A stretch of DNA of 64,000 nt, taken from Pedobacter insulae (GTDB taxonomy: Bacteria > Bacteroidota > Bacteroidia > Sphingobacteriales > Sphingobacteriaceae). The stretch's first letter is position 1, and each line of letters begins with the position of its first letter. The position numbers were made by a program, and so were the translations under genes. Below, piece after piece: positions 8,288 through 16,555 of the stretch. The notes under the pieces were generated by a model. That model was not told the DNA's origin, searched no databases, and saw only the letters and a program-made list of their open reading frames with translations. The stretch lies in NCBI RefSeq assembly GCF_900113525.1, contig NZ_FOPP01000001.1:372001-436000 (forward strand), written 5' to 3'.

Positions 8288-8350
8288 CGTCATTGCGAGC
8301 GCAGCGAAGCAATCTAGTCGTGAGATTGCTTCGCTGCGCTCGCAATGACG
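8288..8350. repeat. Perfect 28-bp-arm palindromic repeat, loop AGTCGTG
   Basis: Left arm CGTCATTGCGAGCGCAGCGA + AGCAATCT, loop AGTCGTG, and an exactly complementary right arm to CGCAATGACG. It is preceded by four partial arms (CCATTGCGAGGGAA, GTCATTGCGAGCAC and similar) at about 22-bp spacing. Confidence 0.92.
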
Positions 8351-8354
8351 GGAA

Positions 8355-8515
8355 CCTTCCACCTTCACCCTTTCGATCTCCACCCTCCAACCCCCATGAC
8401 CCACCAACCTCCAAGCCAACCCCCATCCTCTTAACCCCTCCAACCTCCAACCCAGCCCCCTTCCTCTTAACCCCTCGAACTCCAACCCCCTTCCTCTTAA
8501 CCCCTCCAAGTCATC
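8355..8515. repeat. C-rich tandem low-complexity tract
   Basis: The plus strand is almost free of G and built from CCTCTTAACCCCTC plus CCAACCTCCAACCCC-like units; three copies of CCTCTTAACCCCTC occur at about 8427, 8463 and 8493. The opposite strand is strongly purine-biased. No gene is supported. The tract directly adjoins a complete palindromic repeat. Confidence 0.75.
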
Positions 8516-8631
8516 AACGTTCCTCCTTCAAGCCTCCTCCCATGCCCCTGCCAAAATTTGGAACGATTCTTCATAAAAGTATTAAACAAAATACCGTACT
8601 TTGTAAATGATTATTTTTGATAAAATATTGC

Positions 8632-10560
8632 ATGGAAGTTAAGACAGGTCCATTATTAGCTGCGATAAATTACCCCGCTGATTTAAAGAAGTTTAGCGAA
8701 GAGGATTTAGAGCAGATTTGCCACGAATTACGACAGTACATTATTGATGTGGTAAGTGTAAACGGAGGCCATTTTGGTGCGAGTTTAGGGGTAGTAGAAT
8801 TAACAGTAGCCCTACATTACGCATTAAATACGCCTTACGATAAATTGGTATGGGATGTTGGACACCAAGCATATGGACATAAAATACTAACGGGACGGCG
8901 AGGTCAGTTTCACACAAACAGGATCATTAATGGTATTAGCGGCTTCCCGAAAATTACGGAAAGCGAATATGATACATTTGGGGTAGGACACTCTTCAACC
9001 TCCATATCAGCTGCGCTGGGAATGGCCGTTGCTTCGCATTATAAAGGGGAAAAAGACCGACAACATGTTGCCGTAATTGGCGATGGAGCCATGACAGCGG
9101 GTTTGGCCTTCGAAGGATTAAACCATGCAGGAATAGAAAACTCTAACTTATTGGTGATTCTGAACGACAACTGTATGTCGATTGATCCGAATGTTGGTGC
9201 ACTAAAAGAGTATTTAACAAGTATCACCACCTCAAAATCTTATAACCGTTTTAGGGATGACGTATCGCATGTGTTGACCAAGATTTCTGCGCTTGGTCCG
9301 AATGCACATAAATATGTTAAAAAAATAGAAAAAAGCATCAAAGGAACTTTACTGAAACAAAGCAATTTATTTGAAGCATTAAACTTTAGGTATTTTGGAC
9401 CGGTTGACGGGCATGATGTAAAGCGCTTAGCGGCTACAATTAAAGATTTATCGGCCATACCTGGACCGAAACTATTGCATTGCGTAACAGTTAAGGGAAA
9501 AGGATTTGCTTTAGCAGAAAAAGATCAGACCAAATGGCATGCGCCAGGCTTGTTTGATAAAATTACAGGAGAAATCAAGAAATCAGTAGCGGATAAACCA
9601 CAAGCGCCCAAATATCAGGATGTGTTTGGACATACACTAGTGGAACTGGCCGAAGCCAATGAAAAGATTGTTGGAATTACACCGGCAATGCCTTCGGGAT
9701 CGTCGCTCAATATTATGATGAAAGCGATGCCAAATAGGGCGTTTGATGTGGGTATTGCAGAGCAACACGCCGTTACGTTCTCGGCAGGATTAGCGACACA
9801 GGGCTTGGTGCCGTTTTGTAATATTTATTCGAGCTTTATGCAAAGGGCATATGATCAGGTGATCCACGATGTAGCAATCCAGAACTTGAACGTAGTATTT
9901 TGCCTGGACCGGGCTGGCCTGGCAGGAGCAGACGGAGCAACACACCACGGTGCATATGATATAGCCTATATGCGTTGCATCCCCAATATGGTGGTGGCAT
10001 CGCCGATGAACGAAGAGGAATTAAGGAATTTGATGTTTACGGCGCAGCAGGAAAATGTGGGGCCGTTTACTATTCGTTATCCACGGGGTTCGGGGGTTAT
10101 GCCCGACTGGAAAAGACCATTTAAGAAATTAACGATCGGTACAGGCCGCAAAATAGCGGATGGAGAAGACGTTGCCATTTTATCAATCGGACATGTGGGT
10201 AATTTTGCGGTAGAAGCTTGTACCGCTCTGAACACGGAAGGGATAAATCCGGCGCATTACGACTTGCGTTTTGTAAAGCCATTGGATGCGGCGTTACTGC
10301 ATGAGGTAGGTAAGCGTTACGCACACGTAATTACGGTGGAAGACGGTTGTGTGCAAGGGGGTATGGGAAGTGCGATCCTGGAGTTTATGGCAGATCATAA
10401 TTATAAACCAAATATAGTAAGGTTAGGTATTCCGGATGTTTTTGTTGAACATGGAGAACAACCTGAATTATGGGATGTTTGCGGCTACGATACAAATGCG
10501 ATTATTGCCGCAGTTAAAAAAATTGCAGTAGGAAGAACTACGAAGGTAATGGCGTCCTAG
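8632..10560 (+). CDS. dxs: 1-deoxy-D-xylulose-5-phosphate synthase
   Basis: A 642-residue thiamine-diphosphate transketolase-type enzyme that condenses pyruvate and glyceraldehyde 3-phosphate to DXP, the first step of the MEP isoprenoid pathway and a precursor for thiamine and pyridoxal synthesis. Visible signatures are the early histidine in [18 protein letters not shown], the ThDP/Mg motif [18 protein letters not shown]...NDN, the catalytic glutamate in [18 protein letters not shown], and [15 protein letters not shown]. The start [20 protein letters not shown] fits the Bacteroidota family; a TTG five codons upstream is rejected. Isoprenoids made here would feed menaquinone, used by the respiratory chain in this window. 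It is monocistronic, flanked by repeat arrays. Confidence 0.98.
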   Translation: MEVKTGPLLAAINYPADLKKFSEEDLEQICHELRQYIIDVVSVNGGHFGASLGVVELTVALHYALNTPYDKLVWDVGHQAYGHKILTGRRGQFHTNRIINGISGFPKITESEYDTFGVGHSSTSISAALGMAVASHYKGEKDRQHVAVIGDGAMTAGLAFEGLNHAGIENSNLLVILNDNCMSIDPNVGALKEYLTSITTSKSYNRFRDDVSHVLTKISALGPNAHKYVKKIEKSIKGTLLKQSNLFEALNFRYFGPVDGHDVKRLAATIKDLSAIPGPKLLHCVTVKGKGFALAEKDQTKWHAPGLFDKITGEIKKSVADKPQAPKYQDVFGHTLVELAEANEKIVGITPAMPSGSSLNIMMKAMPNRAFDVGIAEQHAVTFSAGLATQGLVPFCNIYSSFMQRAYDQVIHDVAIQNLNVVFCLDRAGLAGADGATHHGAYDIAYMRCIPNMVVASPMNEEELRNLMFTAQQENVGPFTIRYPRGSGVMPDWKRPFKKLTIGTGRKIADGEDVAILSIGHVGNFAVEACTALNTEGINPAHYDLRFVKPLDAALLHEVGKRYAHVITVEDGCVQGGMGSAILEFMADHNYKPNIVRLGIPDVFVEHGEQPELWDVCGYDTNAIIAAVKKIAVGRTTKVMAS

Positions 10561-10946
10561 AAAAGGGGCATTGCGTCGCGAGGGTTGCGAAGAGTGAAGC
10601 TGAGGGACGTCGCGATACGGTACGGTAGTCATTGAGGGCCCGGTTGTCATTGAGATGCGGTTGTCATTGAGGGTGAATCGTTTTGGTGGCACGTCGTCAT
10701 GGCGTCATTGCAGGGTGTGTCGTCTTGGTGGCATAGGAGGGGACGTCGTCATTGCAGGGTGCGTCGTCATAGCAGGGTGCGTCGTCATTGCGAGCGCAGC
10801 GAAGCAATCTCACGACTAGATTGCTTCGCTGCGCTCGCAATGACGGAAAGTTTTCCTTAGGGAAAATTCTCACTAACAGAAGCGTCTCACCACGTAAGCA
10901 TCCTATTAACGGGAGTTCATCCCACTACTAAATATTACACAGATTA
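10561..10946. other. 386-bp gene-free interval, degenerate repeat array
   Basis: Between dxs and fcl. The first 220 bases are scrambled half-sites such as GTCATTGAGGG and CGTCGTCATTGCAGGGTG, then comes one perfect palindromic repeat, then about 100 bases leading to fcl with no clear promoter match. No coding sequence is supported. Confidence 0.75.
10783..10845. repeat. Perfect 28-bp-arm palindromic repeat, loop CACGACT
   Basis: Arms of 28 bp (10783-10810 and 10818-10845) are perfect reverse complements. The loop CACGACT is the reverse complement of the loop at 8316-8322, so this is the same element in the opposite orientation. Confidence 0.92.
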
Positions 10947-11882
10947 ATGGAAAAGAATTCGAAAATATTTGTTGCTGGCCATAAAGGTATGGTAGGTTCG
11001 GCAATTGTGAGAAAGTTAGAGAAAGAAGGCTATACCAATATCATTACGCGCAATTCTTCCATATTAGACTTAAGGAACCAACAGGCAGTGGCAGATTTTT
11101 TTGCGCTGGAAAAGCCGGAATATGTTTTCTTAGCGGCGGCAAAAGTGGGGGGCATCATTGCGAACAATACCTATCGGGCTGATTTTTTATATGAAAACCT
11201 GTCGATCCAAAATAATGTAATCCACCACGCCTATGTAAATGGCGTGACGAAATTAATGTTCTTGGGATCGAGTTGTATCTATCCGAAACTGGCACCTCAG
11301 CCTTTAAAAGAAGAATATTTGTTAACTGGATTGCTGGAAGAAACAAATGAACCTTATGCCATCGCCAAAATTGCGGGAATTAAAATGTGTGATGCCTACC
11401 GGAGTCAATATGGCTGTAATTTTATTTCAGTAATGCCAACGAACTTATATGGCTATAATGATAATTACCACCCTCAAAACTCACACGTATTGCCTGCGCT
11501 GATCCGTAAATTTGATGAGGCGAAGAAGAATGGCGATGCAACGGTAACAGTTTGGGGCTCTGGCTCGCCGAAAAGGGAGTTTTTATTTGCGGACGACCTG
11601 GCAGAAGCTTGTTATTTTTTAATGCAGACTTACAATGAACCAAACCTGATTAATATTGGTACCGGGGAAGACTTGAGCATTAAAGAACTGGCACTGCTTA
11701 TTAAGGATATTGTTGGTTTTAAAGGCGAATTGGTATTTGATACAACTAAACCAGACGGCACGCCTCGTAAACTTATGGATGTATCTAAATTGCACCAGCA
11801 AGGTTGGAAACATAAAATTGAATTAAAAGAAGGACTTAGCTTGGCGTATCAGGATTTCTTGAGCAAAAATTCTTTAGCGTAA
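10947..11882 (+). CDS. fcl: GDP-L-fucose synthase
   Basis: A 311-residue short-chain dehydrogenase/reductase of the extended epimerase type. It converts GDP-4-keto-6-deoxy-D-mannose to GDP-L-fucose by 3,5-epimerisation and NADPH reduction. Seen are the dinucleotide-binding GHKGMVGSA (a GxxGxxG type), the active-site LGSSCIYPK (Ser/Cys) and YAIAKIAG (YxxxK), and the family's [15 protein letters not shown] near the C terminus. Length matches the family (about 310-320). The partner GDP-mannose dehydratase gene (gmd) is not in the window, so the substrate must come from elsewhere. GDP-fucose would serve surface glycan synthesis. It is also known as wcaG. Confidence 0.96.
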   Translation: MEKNSKIFVAGHKGMVGSAIVRKLEKEGYTNIITRNSSILDLRNQQAVADFFALEKPEYVFLAAAKVGGIIANNTYRADFLYENLSIQNNVIHHAYVNGVTKLMFLGSSCIYPKLAPQPLKEEYLLTGLLEETNEPYAIAKIAGIKMCDAYRSQYGCNFISVMPTNLYGYNDNYHPQNSHVLPALIRKFDEAKKNGDATVTVWGSGSPKREFLFADDLAEACYFLMQTYNEPNLINIGTGEDLSIKELALLIKDIVGFKGELVFDTTKPDGTPRKLMDVSKLHQQGWKHKIELKEGLSLAYQDFLSKNSLA

Positions 11883-11906
11883 TTTCCTAGAAAGGCTATA
11901 AAAGAG

Positions 11907-11977
11907 GAAGGGTCGATAATTCCTCAGAATATATCGACCCGTACCATCTAAATTAACGCTCTCGGATATATAAACGC
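11907..11977. repeat. ~70-bp hairpin element, copy 1
   Basis: GAA, stem GGGTCGAT / ATCGACCC (11910-11917 with 11933-11940), then the 23-base block TACCATCTAAATTAACG + CTCTCG (11942-11964) and an AT-rich tail ending TAAACG. The stem is perfect, with a 15-base loop. No T-run follows, so it is not a canonical terminator. Confidence 0.75.
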
Positions 11978-12073
11978 CAAAGCAGTTTAAATGTTTTATA
12001 GAATTTAAATTATTTTATTTTTTTTGAAAAGATGAGCTGCGCATCGGGTGAAGGCAGGTTGTACAGAAAAAGT

Positions 12074-12142
12074 GAAGGGCCGATCACTCCGAAGAATAAT
12101 CGACCCTTACCATCTAAATTAACGCTCTCGAATACATAAACG
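12074..12142. repeat. ~70-bp hairpin element, copy 2
   Basis: Stem GGGCCGAT / ATCGACCC with one mismatch relative to copy 1's perfect stem, followed by the identical 23-base block at 12108-12130 and a similar tail ending TAAACG. Same orientation as copy 1. The right arm and the 23-base block are the most conserved parts. Confidence 0.75.
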
Positions 12143-12182
12143 TAAAAATTATGCCAAAAGTTCTAAAAAAGATCAAATAACA

Positions 12183-13565
12183 TTAATTTTTTTCGTAACA
12201 TCCTAAATCAGAGGGAAATAATCTTTTTTCATCGTTCATATCTCTTTTTAGGTAGCGGTTAAAGTAAGGGTCATCGCTTAAGTCGATTCCTTTATTTAGT
12301 ACGGGACTGTTATTGTTTAAGTTAAAATTGCCTAGAAGCGGGTGTACAAAAAAGAGTTCAGTGTATAAAAAATTACCTGCTGAGAAATAAGATAACTCGG
12401 TACATCTTAAAAGGTTGTTTTTAATGACTTTTGTTAAGGTAGTAGCAGGCGATTTTTTGTCGACAATAAACTCATTAGGCAAAACTCCCCAAATGATATT
12501 ATTTTGGAGATCCAGAGTAAGATGGTCCTGCTGCGTGTTGCTGATAAAATCTGAAAGATACACGGAAGCAGTTTTCCGGGCATAATGTAAATTGAAACCT
12601 GCGAAAGTATTTTGTTTTAAGTTATATTTTCCACCTCCAACGCCATATAGTAAGTACTGACCACAATTGTAAAATAGGTTATTGAAGCCTGTGAGCGATG
12701 TTTGATAACCTAAAAAGCCTACCACCTCCATGTTTTTCACAATCGTATTAGTTAATAAGAGCTTGGGTTGATCGTTAACAGACAAAGAATCGGCGGTAAT
12801 GCCCACAATACCGTTTTTAATGACAGCGTAATTGATGTGTGAATTTTTGCTTTTTGGGTAAAAATGTATCCCATTCCATTGTCCGGGGTCTTCTGCATAG
12901 AAAGTCTCTAAGCGATCACTTGCAAAAAGGACACTGTCTGTTTTTGTACCCATTACCTTTAATGTCCCCTTAATATTCATTGTGGCATTGCTATGGAAAA
13001 GAATTTTACTGCCAGGTTCAATATGAAGACTGGCATCTTCCTCTATAGTTAATGATTTATAAATTACATAGGGAAGTTTGCTGTCCCAGGTAGTATTGGT
13101 TTTAATAGTTCCATTGGTTATAAAATTCGCATTCTGCCCATAAGCAATTAATGGAATACTTTTCCGCTGACCATTGTAATCGAATAAAATAGAATCCTTT
13201 ACAAGGAAGGGTAAGTTTTCATCGGAAGAGTTAATGTTTACCTTGACAAAGACATTTATGGAATCTTTACCATTGATTTTAATTAAGTTTACTTCTGAAG
13301 CAGCTTGTCCGTTGATATTTAAACTGTAGGCAGAAATATTTTCGCCGCTTAATTTAATCCGACTGACGACAATGGCTTTTTCGTTAGGGTTGTAAATTTT
13401 TAACCTTCTACTTGTTGAACCAACCGTGGTAAATACCGTATCAAATAAAACACTATCGAAAGAAAATGATAGCCGGGCATTCATTTCTTCGGTAATATCT
13501 TCCTCCTTTGAGCAAGAAGCAAAAATAATGGCGGTACATAAGAAAAGAAGTAGTTTTATCCTCAT
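12183..13565 (-). CDS. Right-handed beta-helix lipoprotein
   Basis: A 460-residue lipoprotein: SPII signal with lipobox FASC and lipidated Cys18. Residues about 30-130 form an N-terminal beta domain (LFDTVFTTVGSTSRRLKIYNP), then from about 170 onward there are repeated short strands typical of parallel beta-helix / polymorphic outer-membrane proteins (SLTIEEDASLHIEPGSKI, MNIKGTLKVMGTKTDSV, QWNGIHFYPKSKNSHINYAV). No catalytic motif is recognised; such proteins may bind or cleave glycans, or be structural. It starts 2 bp after the comF-like stop codon and is the last gene of a three-gene minus-strand cluster. The link with ComF and the SirB1-like protein is probably only transcriptional. Confidence 0.8.
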   Translation of the reverse strand: MRIKLLLFLCTAIIFASCSKEEDITEEMNARLSFSFDSVLFDTVFTTVGSTSRRLKIYNPNEKAIVVSRIKLSGENISAYSLNINGQAASEVNLIKINGKDSINVFVKVNINSSDENLPFLVKDSILFDYNGQRKSIPLIAYGQNANFITNGTIKTNTTWDSKLPYVIYKSLTIEEDASLHIEPGSKILFHSNATMNIKGTLKVMGTKTDSVLFASDRLETFYAEDPGQWNGIHFYPKSKNSHINYAVIKNGIVGITADSLSVNDQPKLLLTNTIVKNMEVVGFLGYQTSLTGFNNLFYNCGQYLLYGVGGGKYNLKQNTFAGFNLHYARKTASVYLSDFISNTQQDHLTLDLQNNIIWGVLPNEFIVDKKSPATTLTKVIKNNLLRCTELSYFSAGNFLYTELFFVHPLLGNFNLNNNSPVLNKGIDLSDDPYFNRYLKRDMNDEKRLFPSDLGCYEKN

Positions 13566-13567
13566 AA

Positions 13568-14266
13568 TTACTGTGCAAATGCTAAGCCCGCGATACTCAA
13601 TTTTTTAATGCCGCACTTAAGTAACGAGTTGCCGCATGCTTCTAGTGTGGCGCCGGTAGTAATAACATCATCCAGCAATAAAATGTGTTTGTTTTTTAAA
13701 ACTGCTGGATCGACGATTTCAAATACAGTCAACATATTTTCATATCTGTTATATCTCGATTTCTTTGTTTGCGTTTCGGTTACTCGTTTTCGTATTAACT
13801 TATTTTCTTTTACCGGAACATTCATTCGTGCTGCTACACCTTTTGCAATATACGAACTTTGATTGTAGCCTCTTTCTCTTTCTTTTTTATGATGTAAAGG
13901 CACTGGAATGATATAATCGACATCTTTATAATATTCGCTATCGTTTAGCTTTTCGCCAAGTAGACCACCCAGTTTTACGCCTACTTGCGTTTTGCCATTG
14001 TATTTTAAATTGTGGATTAAATTTTGGGTTTTGGTTCCTTTTTTAAAGTACAACATAGCCATCGCCGCTTCGAACGGTAGTCGACCCCAAAGTTGCTTTG
14101 CTACTAAATTTTGCTGATGAAGGTGGAAATCTGTATAGGGCAAATCGGACATGCAGCGAAGGCATATAGCCTCCTCGCCGTTGTAAAGACTTAATCCACA
14201 GCCGCCACAAAGGTTTGGAAAAAGCAAACCGATTACATCGAGCGCAAGGTGTTTTATTTGTAGCAT
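13568..14266 (-). CDS. ComF family phosphoribosyltransferase-like protein
   Basis: A 232-residue ComF/GntX family protein. N-terminal cysteine pairs C20xxC23 and C35xxC38 form the predicted zinc ribbon. The PRTase fold shows YIIPVPLHHKKERERGYNQS and the PRPP-binding loop HILLLDDVITTGATLEAC. Family members are linked to DNA uptake and to recombination of incoming DNA; the biochemical reaction is unknown. Length is typical. It lies 21 bp after the SirB1-like gene and 2 bp before the beta-helix lipoprotein gene. Confidence 0.93.
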   Translation of the reverse strand: MLQIKHLALDVIGLLFPNLCGGCGLSLYNGEEAICLRCMSDLPYTDFHLHQQNLVAKQLWGRLPFEAAMAMLYFKKGTKTQNLIHNLKYNGKTQVGVKLGGLLGEKLNDSEYYKDVDYIIPVPLHHKKERERGYNQSSYIAKGVAARMNVPVKENKLIRKRVTETQTKKSRYNRYENMLTVFEIVDPAVLKNKHILLLDDVITTGATLEACGNSLLKCGIKKLSIAGLAFAQ

Positions 14267-14287
14267 AAAACAAGGTAACGAAAATTA

Positions 14288-15142
14288 TTATACCAAAATC
14301 TCCTGGAGCGCTTTTAGTTCATTGACTTTATCTGTTGAGCCTAAGTTTTCATAGGCAGAAATTAAATTTCTAATAATGCGTCTTATAATTTCGGCATTGC
14401 TGCAGGGAGCGTAAAATCCTGGTTGAGGTTCCAAATTTAATTGTCTTAAAAACTGATCAACATCGTGTTTACCGAAGATGGCGCCTTTGTTAAAAGCATT
14501 AATATAGAATAATACGCCGTGATCCTTTTCCTCATTGCTTTCATCAATATAGCCTAAAATAAAATGCTGCGGCAAATTAACGCCGTATACCGGAATATCT
14601 AATTTCTGGGCCAGGGTAGCATAGATGATGGCCAACGAAATCTGGTTGCCTTTTTTACTTTCTAAAACCTGATTTAAATAGGAATTTTGAGGATCATGAT
14701 GGTTCTTGGTATTGCCGCTAAAGCCATATTGGTGGTAAAAAACATGGTTAATGAGCTTGATCTTTTCGATAGAGCTCATCTCATATTGCAGATTGAACCA
14801 GATCTCACGCTTGATTTCTTCGATCTGATTGATAATATGCTGCTCGTTTAAATCCGGATATTGATAACGATTGATGATCAAGGCGCCCTGTAAAAGGTCG
14901 AACGCACCACTTTGATACCATAAATTGAGGTCTTCCTTTACCGTTGTAAACTGGATGGTGTGGACCAGATTTTCTATCCGCTCTTGAAGAACAGTGTTTA
15001 GCGACTGCTCCCAGGCATGCTCCAAGTGGGAAATAACTTCAACCCCATAATTTAATAAGCGCTCTTGAACATGTTGGTAGACCTCCTCATCGGGATCGTC
15101 TAATAATTTTACCAAGGCATCAATTTCTGCAAGATTTTCCAT
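14288..15142 (-). CDS. SirB1-like transglutaminase-fold protein
   Basis: A 284-residue cytosolic protein of the SirB1 / transglutaminase-like family. The N-terminal 100 residues are helical and HEAT-like (LVKLLDDPDEEVYQHVQERL), then the core shows HVFYHQYGFSGNT, NSYLNQVLESKKGNQISLAIIYATLAQKL, and YGVNLPQHFILGY. In place of the catalytic cysteine of true transglutaminases there is the family's GNQISLA, so enzymatic activity is doubtful; the histidine in LPQHFILGY is retained. Role unknown. It is divergent from the methyltransferase gene, whose ATG lies 43 bp away, and heads the cluster with the ComF-type and beta-helix genes. Confidence 0.85.
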   Translation of the reverse strand: MENLAEIDALVKLLDDPDEEVYQHVQERLLNYGVEVISHLEHAWEQSLNTVLQERIENLVHTIQFTTVKEDLNLWYQSGAFDLLQGALIINRYQYPDLNEQHIINQIEEIKREIWFNLQYEMSSIEKIKLINHVFYHQYGFSGNTKNHHDPQNSYLNQVLESKKGNQISLAIIYATLAQKLDIPVYGVNLPQHFILGYIDESNEEKDHGVLFYINAFNKGAIFGKHDVDQFLRQLNLEPQPGFYAPCSNAEIIRRIIRNLISAYENLGSTDKVNELKALQEILV

Positions 15143-15185
15143 TAAAATGCAAATTAGAATTTTCTGTTTACCTATTTTTACGGCT

Positions 15186-15968
15186 ATGTTATTTCAATTT
15201 GTAGCCGATTATTTGAAGCATCGCCTTACTGCCAAGAGCAGACATGGAACGCATTCGCCATTTGTTTATAAGTTGGTTGATGAGGTAATTTACGATTTTT
15301 CTGCAAAAAAAGTATATCAAAACATTGAACTACAACGAAAAAAACTTTTAAATGACGATACCTTACTGTCGATTACCGATTTAGGGGCAGGCTCACAGCT
15401 GAATAAGAACAAACAAAAAAAAGTTAGGGAATTGGCGAAGAATGCCTTGAAAACTCCCCGCTTAGCACAGCTAATTTATCGATTGGCAGAAAATCATGCT
15501 GCAGAGAAGCTCATCGAGTTAGGTACTTGCCTGGGGATTACCACAGCTTACCTGGCGAAGGCTAAGCCGAAGGCAACAATTGTGACTATAGAGGGCTGCC
15601 CGGAAACGGCGAATGTTGCTTACCAAAATTTTGTTGCGCTTGAGTTAAAGAATATTGAACTGCAGGTTGGGAATTTTAATGAACGGTTTCCGAAAGAGGT
15701 TGAAAATACCGAGTTATTAGATTTGGTGTACATAGATGGCAACCATACAAAAGAGGCAACATTGAACTATTTTATGCTTTGCCTGCCTAAAGTCCATGAA
15801 GGGACACTGCTGATATTTGATGATATTTATTGGAGTGAGGGAATGAAAGAGGCCTGGGAAGAGATTAAGGCGCATTCACAAGTTTCTGTAACTGTTGATT
15901 TATTTTGGATCGGTCTGGTTTATTTTAAAAAAGACCAGGTTAAGGAACATTTCAAGATTAAATTCTAA
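15186..15968 (+). CDS. Class I SAM-dependent O-methyltransferase-like protein
   Basis: A 260-residue Rossmann-fold methyltransferase. SAM motif I is LIELGTCLGITTAYLA, motif II an acidic end of strand at TIVTIEGCPETA, and motif IV is LDLVYIDGNHTKEATLNYF, followed by LLIFDDIYWSEGMKEAW, a pattern of caffeoyl-CoA/catechol O-methyltransferase-like families. Substrate unknown. The ATG at 15186 is preferred over 15147: the earlier start would lie 5 bp from the divergent gene's ATG, and the homologous N terminus resembles LFQFVADYLKHRLTAKSRHGTHSPFV without the preceding 13 residues. It is probably monocistronic; a REP-like hairpin triplet follows its stop. Confidence 0.88.
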   Translation: MLFQFVADYLKHRLTAKSRHGTHSPFVYKLVDEVIYDFSAKKVYQNIELQRKKLLNDDTLLSITDLGAGSQLNKNKQKKVRELAKNALKTPRLAQLIYRLAENHAAEKLIELGTCLGITTAYLAKAKPKATIVTIEGCPETANVAYQNFVALELKNIELQVGNFNERFPKEVENTELLDLVYIDGNHTKEATLNYFMLCLPKVHEGTLLIFDDIYWSEGMKEAWEEIKAHSQVSVTVDLFWIGLVYFKKDQVKEHFKIKF

Positions 15969-15981
15969 ACCAACTTCTAAA

Positions 15982-16053
15982 CCGACTTCGTAAGTCGGCT
16001 CAAAAACGTCGACTTACGAAGTCGGACGATTCAACCCCGACTTACGAAGTCGG
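15982..16053. repeat. REP-like hairpin triplet, copy 1
   Basis: Three 16-17-bp hairpin units: CCGACTTCGTAAGTCGG (15982-15998), then two in the opposite orientation, CGACTTACGAAGTCGG (16010-16025) and CCGACTTACGAAGTCGG (16037-16053). Each has a 7-bp stem and a 3-base loop. Neighbouring units one and two can also pair with each other. The same arrangement with the same spacers lies at 18931-19001, on the other side of the BlaI/M56 operon. Confidence 0.88.
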
Positions 16054-16118
16054 AAATTTGTCAAAAAGGTTGTGCTCACTGGGATGTGAAGTTTATTCCA
16101 TTAATAATCAATTAATTA

Positions 16119-16149
16119 CAGTTATAACTGATTTTATAGTTGTATAACT
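16119..16149. promoter_or_regulatory. Tandem palindromes, candidate BlaI-type operators
   Basis: A perfect 12-bp palindrome CAGTTATAACTG (16119-16130) is followed 7 bp later by AGTTGTATAACT (16138-16149), and a half-site AAGTTATAG is at 16157-16165. Repeated dyads in front of a blaI-type gene fit autoregulation by its dimeric winged-helix product; the assignment is inference from position. Confidence 0.5.
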
Positions 16150-16174
16150 GAAAAATAAGTTATAGATTTAGGTT

Positions 16175-16555
16175 ATGGAAGAATTAACTAAAGCAGAAGA
16201 ACGTATCATGCAAGTCCTATGGAAATTGCAAACTGCATTTGTCAAAGACATTATTGACGAATTGGACGAAGAACCTAAACCGCCATACAATACCATCTCC
16301 TCTATAGTGAGGCTTTTAGAAAAGAAAGGCTATGTTTCTTATAAAGCTTATGGTAAAACCTACGAGTATTTTCCGGCGATAACGAAGGAGGAGTACACGA
16401 AAACAACTTTCACGAAACTATTTTCTGGTTACTTCGATAATTCTCCAGCTAGTTTGCTATCGTTTATGGTGAAGGAAGAAAAATTAAGTGCAGAAGATAT
16501 TGCCGAGTTAACTGCTTTAATCAATAAAAACAAAAAACAAGATGGAACTATTTAG
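16175..16555 (+). CDS. BlaI/MecI/CopY family transcriptional repressor
   Basis: A 126-residue winged-helix regulator. The N terminus MEELTKAEERIMQVLWKL, the recognition region PPYNTISSIVRLLEKKGYV and the wing YKAYGKTYEYFP are those of BlaI/MecI. In that family, dimers repress their own operon until the repressor is cleaved after activation of a BlaR1-type membrane metalloprotease. The C-terminal dimerisation part (TKLFSGYFDNSPASLLSFMVKEEKLS) is present. The reading frame overlaps the downstream M56 gene by 14 bp, so the two are translationally coupled. AGTTAT dyads lie directly upstream. Target signal is unknown; a cell-wall signal is suggested by the amidase domain of the partner. Confidence 0.95.
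   Translation: MEELTKAEERIMQVLWKLQTAFVKDIIDELDEEPKPPYNTISSIVRLLEKKGYVSYKAYGKTYEYFPAITKEEYTKTTFTKLFSGYFDNSPASLLSFMVKEEKLSAEDIAELTALINKNKKQDGTI

Larger units (their letters stand above)
8136..8631. other. 496-bp gene-free interval between glyA and dxs
   Basis: Contains degenerate repeat half-sites (8222-8287), one complete palindromic repeat, a C-rich tandem stretch and the dxs upstream region. Short open frames on both strands here translate to repetitive peptides (for example SLRAQRSNL) and are judged non-coding. The divergent promoters of glyA and dxs must lie at the two edges; TACTTTG at 8597-8603 is one base short of the -7 consensus for dxs. Confidence 0.75.
11883..12182. other. 300-bp gene-free interval with a duplicated hairpin element
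   Basis: Between convergent fcl and the beta-helix lipoprotein gene. It contains two copies of a roughly 70-bp hairpin-bearing element separated by about 95 bp of AT-rich sequence. No open frame looks coding. Confidence 0.7.

Noticed and set aside
8132..8610. Open frames on both strands across the glyA-dxs interval
   Set aside because: They translate repeat arms and the C-rich tract into low-complexity peptides (RAQRSNL, PTPFLLTPP); the same peptides appear wherever the repeat occurs, so they are by-products of the repeat.
8617..8631. TTG start for dxs
   Set aside because: It adds five residues not seen in the family; the ATG at 8632 gives the expected N terminus.
11910..11940. Terminator of fcl
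   Set aside because: The stem is good, but no T-run follows and the whole 70-bp element including the downstream block is duplicated, so a simple terminator does not explain it.
15147..15185. Upstream ATG for the methyltransferase
   Set aside because: It leaves only 4 bp to the divergent start codon, and the added residues look like an untranslated leader, not a signal peptide.
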